Below, piece by piece: positions 60,301 through 64,000 of a DNA stretch of 64,000 bases. The notes beneath the pieces were generated by a model that ran no database searches, was not told where the DNA came from, and worked only from the letters and a program-made list of their open reading frames with translations. The position numbers and the translations under genes are program-made. Each line of letters begins with the position of its first letter. Position 1 is the first letter of the stretch. Source of the stretch: Pithys albifrons albifrons (lineage: Eukaryota; Chordata; Aves; Passeriformes; Thamnophilidae); assembly GCF_047495875.1 (NCBI RefSeq), contig NC_092463.1, positions 35,219,724-35,283,723 of the forward strand, in the 5' to 3' direction.

Positions 60301-63300
60301 AGGCCCTGGTAGTTTTCTTTATTCTCTCAGTGCGAAGAATAAAAATCTCCTCAGGTAAACACTGTAGTTGATTGCAAGTCTCAGATCACAACTGATCTTT
60401 TAGTTGACCTTATGTTCATTAGCACAACTTTAAACTTAAAATCTGGATATCTGATTCCCAGAGTCAACACGGAAAATCTCTGAATATTTACATTGGGGCA
60501 TGGGGCTGTCAGAGATCAGTGTCTCAGAAGCAGCTCATGCATCATTAAAAGTGATCCTACAGATCTCTGCTTTATAGGTAGAAGTCTTGACCTGTGGTCT
60601 CTCTGCAATAGCCTTGTCACAAACAGGTTCTACAGATGCTTGAAATAAAAATTTAGAAATATGTAAATGTCAGGACTGGCTTGGTGACACACTGAACCCC
60701 TGCATGTTTCTGCTTCCATTGCCACAGAGGGTGGAAACACAAGTGAGTACCACAGTCCCAGGAATGCATTTTTATTTTGGAGCACAGCATGGTTTCCTAT
60801 CAATTAGAAGGAGCCCTGAGACTTCTGGCAGCTGGTTTGTGTGTTTGGTGTTTCTGGAGGATGGACTTCTTCCCTGAGCTCTTTTTTGTCCTTCCTTTGC
60901 AAAAGGTTGTCTCTTACCTTCAGGAAATTGCCAAGGGCCACAAGGTGTGCAATGTGTCTTTGGAAGGGCTTTGGCATTATTTCCGCACTATGTCCAGGTG
61001 GTTAATTGTTCACCATATACTGCTAGTCTGCTTTAGTATGGCACTGATGGGTGGAGCCCAGGACTCTGTTCTTCCACCTCTAAATACTGCAGCATGGGAA
61101 GCTCGCCCAGTGTACTTGCGTCCCACTGAAGAGAGCAAGGCCATTGCTGCTATGTGGGCAAAGCTTGTTAGTGAGAGGGGTGGCTGGTAATAGCTTTGAA
61201 AGAGGAATTTTTCTGTTGCCTGACTGAGCTGAGGGTGGGAGTATTTGCTCCCATTTCCTGGTCAAAAGCTGTATGTGACGCTGCCCATGGGTTTCTCCAG
61301 CTTGCTGACTTTTCTGGGATGGCATGAAAGCACCAACACACCTGGAAGATGAAAACAGAAGAGTATTGTTATTTTAATTTTCTGAATTGTGTTAGAATGG
61401 TGCCCGGTTGCTCTTTGGAGCAGGTGTGTTGTCTTTTGTCTTTGTCCTGCCAGCTTTTGTGACCTGTGTATTTCCTCTGTGACCACACTAGAGCCTGTTT
61501 GGCATTGGAGAGACCCTGTATTGTATTGCTAGCTCAGGTTGCCTGGGCTCAACCCCCTTGGCTGTTCCCTGCCTCAGTGCTCAGCCATGTAAAATGAGCA
61601 CTGGGGAGATGAGATCAAGGCATCCTATTTCCTTGTAGCAAAGGCTTTCTAAAATGCTCAGCACTCAACTGAGCGTTGCCTGCCTGTGGTAAGGCAGCAA
61701 GCAGGAGACTCCTCTGGGATGCTTTGCTGAGAACGGGATGTGTCAGTAGGCATTAAACAAGTTGGCAAAGAAAGATGTCATTTGTTTGAATCCCCCACCT
61801 TGTTTAGCCAGAAAATCAGCAGTGGCTGGAGTCTACCTCCTTCTCTGAGTTGTTGAACTGGCACATTTAAGCACACTTGTATTTGCCACCATGTAAGTGC
61901 ACCTTGATGTATGCTCTTCAGACCCTGGGACACCTAACTAACTTGGCCAAACAGTGTGCTCTGCTGCATTTGTTTTGTGTTGCCTTTGGCTGTGGGTATC
62001 TGAATCCTATGGAGCAGGTGCTGGCTGATGCACCGTGTGTTCATGAATGATTTTATTCTCATCCCTTCATCATGTTTCCTCTGTGTGCAGCTTTCAGAGG
62101 ATGCCGTTTTCCTCACAACTGGGATAAGCTGCAACTTCCATGATTTGCTAAGTGATACCATTTTCAGGGACTTGTATCCCATGAGGCTCCTGGATGTGTG
62201 CCTCCCTGGAGGCAGGTCTTGTAGCCTTGGGCATGTAACCCTGGGAAGTGAGATAGATCCTACATAAATAAAAAAATACTGACAAACCCACCAAGACAGG
62301 GAAGAGCATTGGCATATTGTCAGGTTTGATTTCATGTCCTGCTGTTCTGTGGAGAGAGCAGGCCTAATATTTATTGAGATGCTGCAGTTCATTTTTAGCA
62401 GCCACCTTACCATTTTACTCATACCGGGTTGCTCCCTCTTGACTCTCCTGCCTTTTGGGGCCAAGATCAGGAATGTGGCTATATAGGTTTCTTTCTGCTC
62501 TTACACTGGGTAACTGCATGTCAGTTTGCACACACATGAACAGAACACAGGAGGCTGTACAGTCTCTCCGAGGCTGTGATGGTACCTGTAAGCCAGACCA
62601 CCTCAGCTGCAGCAGCAGGAACTTGAGGCCAGCAAGGTAGGCTGAACAAGCCAGTCAAGTCACCATGTTCAACAGCTCATGAAGTGCTCTTGTTTTCTTA
62701 AAACATCTTCTTGCTTTCAAGGTAAAGTGAAGGAGATTTGAACTCTCCATCCTACCAGCATGCAAAACAGTTTTGCTCCCTGTGGCTCTGCAAATATCAG
62801 GAGTGTTGGAAAAGAGATGGGAAAGAAGCTACAGGTTGCTGTGCCAATGCTTCTGCAGGTCAAGGTGCACCTGCCAGTTGCTGGGTTTGTCTGTGCTGTT
62901 CAGCTTGACCTCTTCCCCTGCCAAAATCCAGCACCTGCCTGGCCCTTCACTGCAACTATATGATCTCTGCTCTTTCCAGTTTGTATTAGAGTGGGGGACA
63001 TGGCCCTTAATACTTGGGGGTTTGTGGCAGCCATTCCTGCTCTGGCCAGACCCCTGCAACACTGATTTTTTTGGATTTCTGTGGGATCTCTCTTATGGCA
63101 TGTGAGAGGCCTGTGCCAGTTCCCTGGAAAAGGATGACTTGGTAAGTGTTTCTCCAAGGGTATTACTGCAGGAGGAAGATTCAATGACAGGTTCACTGTT
63201 TAATATCTTATTTACAATGTTTATGTTTTAAAAATGGGGGAATGACTGCTGTATGCCTAAATGGCAGAAAATTATTTTATATTTAATTTGTCCCAGTGGT

Positions 63301-64000
63301 CCATGTAGTGCATTAAAAAATAAAGGAAGTGGTTCACAATGGTAATATTAATAAAATCCAGTTGGTAGCACTGGCCTTAATTGTTAATCAAAGTGATGCT
63401 GCAGCTGCAGCGAGGTAGCTGGGGCCTGGGGATTGTGGTGGTCTGGGCAGCCTGGAACAGTGTGTAGATATGAGGGGAGTGCAAGTGCAGTGCTCCTGAA
63501 GATGATTTATTTTACTATACACTTTCCATCAAATCAGTGGGTGAAGCATTTACAAGTTTTAATGAGTGGAAACATTCTTTAGTATGCAGTTAGATTTATC
63601 TTTGCATGTACAAAACTGCCTTAAGATTTAAAGGCTAAATATTTAGCAGTGTTGCTAGAAATGGAAGGCTTTGAGAGACATCTCAGGTTGCTCTTTGATG
63701 TGGTGAAACTTGGTCCAGACACTTCATCCTGAGGCAAGCAGGTTGAGAGTCTCTTGAAAGTCAAGGGGAGAAAATGTGATTTTGTTTCACTGGCACTGAG
63801 CTGGGACTGCCCTTTTTGAAGCTCTGAAAATGACAGTTATGCCTGTTAAAAAAACATGCAGAGTAGCATATAGGCAATGAAACAAACAGAGGTGAACGTG
63901 CCATGTGTGCAGGAGATGGGTTGGTGGAGGATCCTGGCTCACCTGTGCTGTGCATTGTCTCCCTTCTGCAGGGGAAACCCAAGGGCAGGGCCTAACAAGG
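57204..64000 (+). other. GALNT16: GALNT16 intron 1 (partial, runs off the window end)
   Basis: At least 6.8 kb after the exon 1 donor. I searched for the conserved second exon (start of the catalytic region) and did not find it, so the intron continues beyond the window, in line with the long first intron of mammalian GALNT16. A weak MIR-like stretch may lie at about 61550-61670. The 137-codon frame at 60777-61190 has no domain or splice support. A short duplicate (TATGAATGTTTGG) occurs at 58362 and 58383. Confidence 0.75.
61550..61670 (+). repeat. Possible MIR-like SINE relic
   Basis: A 'cctgcctcagtgctcagcca' block followed by 'tgtaaaatgagcactgggga' and a 'ttctaaaatgctcagca' end loosely follows the order of blocks in MIR-type SINEs. 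Much weaker than the copy at 37.6 kb; could be chance. Confidence 0.25.

Noticed and set aside
60777..61190. 137-codon ORF as a GALNT16 exon or nested gene
   Set aside because: No similarity to GALNT16 or to a known domain, and no supporting splice sites. Its length is within chance for 64 kb.

Overview
This is vertebrate nuclear DNA, almost certainly from a bird. The genes are split into short exons with consensus GT/AG junctions, three promoters lie in CpG-rich islands, and the interspersed repeats are mostly CR1 LINEs, whose 3' ends carry the typical repeated ATTCTATG-type tail. An ERVL-like LTR and ancient CR1 and MIR-like relics are also present. The gene order DCAF5 (minus), EXD2 (plus), GALNT16 (plus) is the same as I recall for human 14q24. 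I cannot name the species.

Layout. 1-3262: DCAF5 intron 2. 3263-3406: DCAF5 coding exon 2. 3407-12964: DCAF5 intron 1, holding a decayed CR1 and running into a broad CpG island. 12965-13178: DCAF5 first coding exon. About 13452-13775: a 35-bp minisatellite just upstream. 14040-23140: the interval between the divergent DCAF5 and EXD2 promoters, with an ERVL-like LTR (about 18250-18840) and an internally deleted CR1 that keeps its 5' end (about 21110-22118). 23140-33174: EXD2, with a non-coding first exon in a CpG island and eight coding exons that can be joined exactly (621 codons plus stop). 33175-37745: EXD2 3' region with a CR1-inside-CR1 nest and a MIR-like SINE. 37745-56480: long AT-rich intergenic DNA with a retroelement-like, CpG-rich patch at 46.2-47.65 kb. 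56530-57310: GALNT16 CpG island and first coding exon. 57204-64000: GALNT16 intron 1.

The three genes are neighbours by ancestry and not an operon or a joint system. DCAF5 is a WD40 substrate receptor of the CUL4-DDB1 ubiquitin ligase, EXD2 a membrane-anchored DEDDy 3'-5' exonuclease, and GALNT16 a Golgi GalNAc-transferase. Only EXD2 is complete here.

I found no new multi-gene system. The most interesting observations are the nested CR1 pair with a nearly open reverse transcriptase, the collapsed CR1 that keeps both ends, the promoter-proximal minisatellite that is open in several frames, the likely EXD2 upstream ORF, an isolated CpG-rich retroelement-like patch, and a near-perfect 43-bp palindrome.
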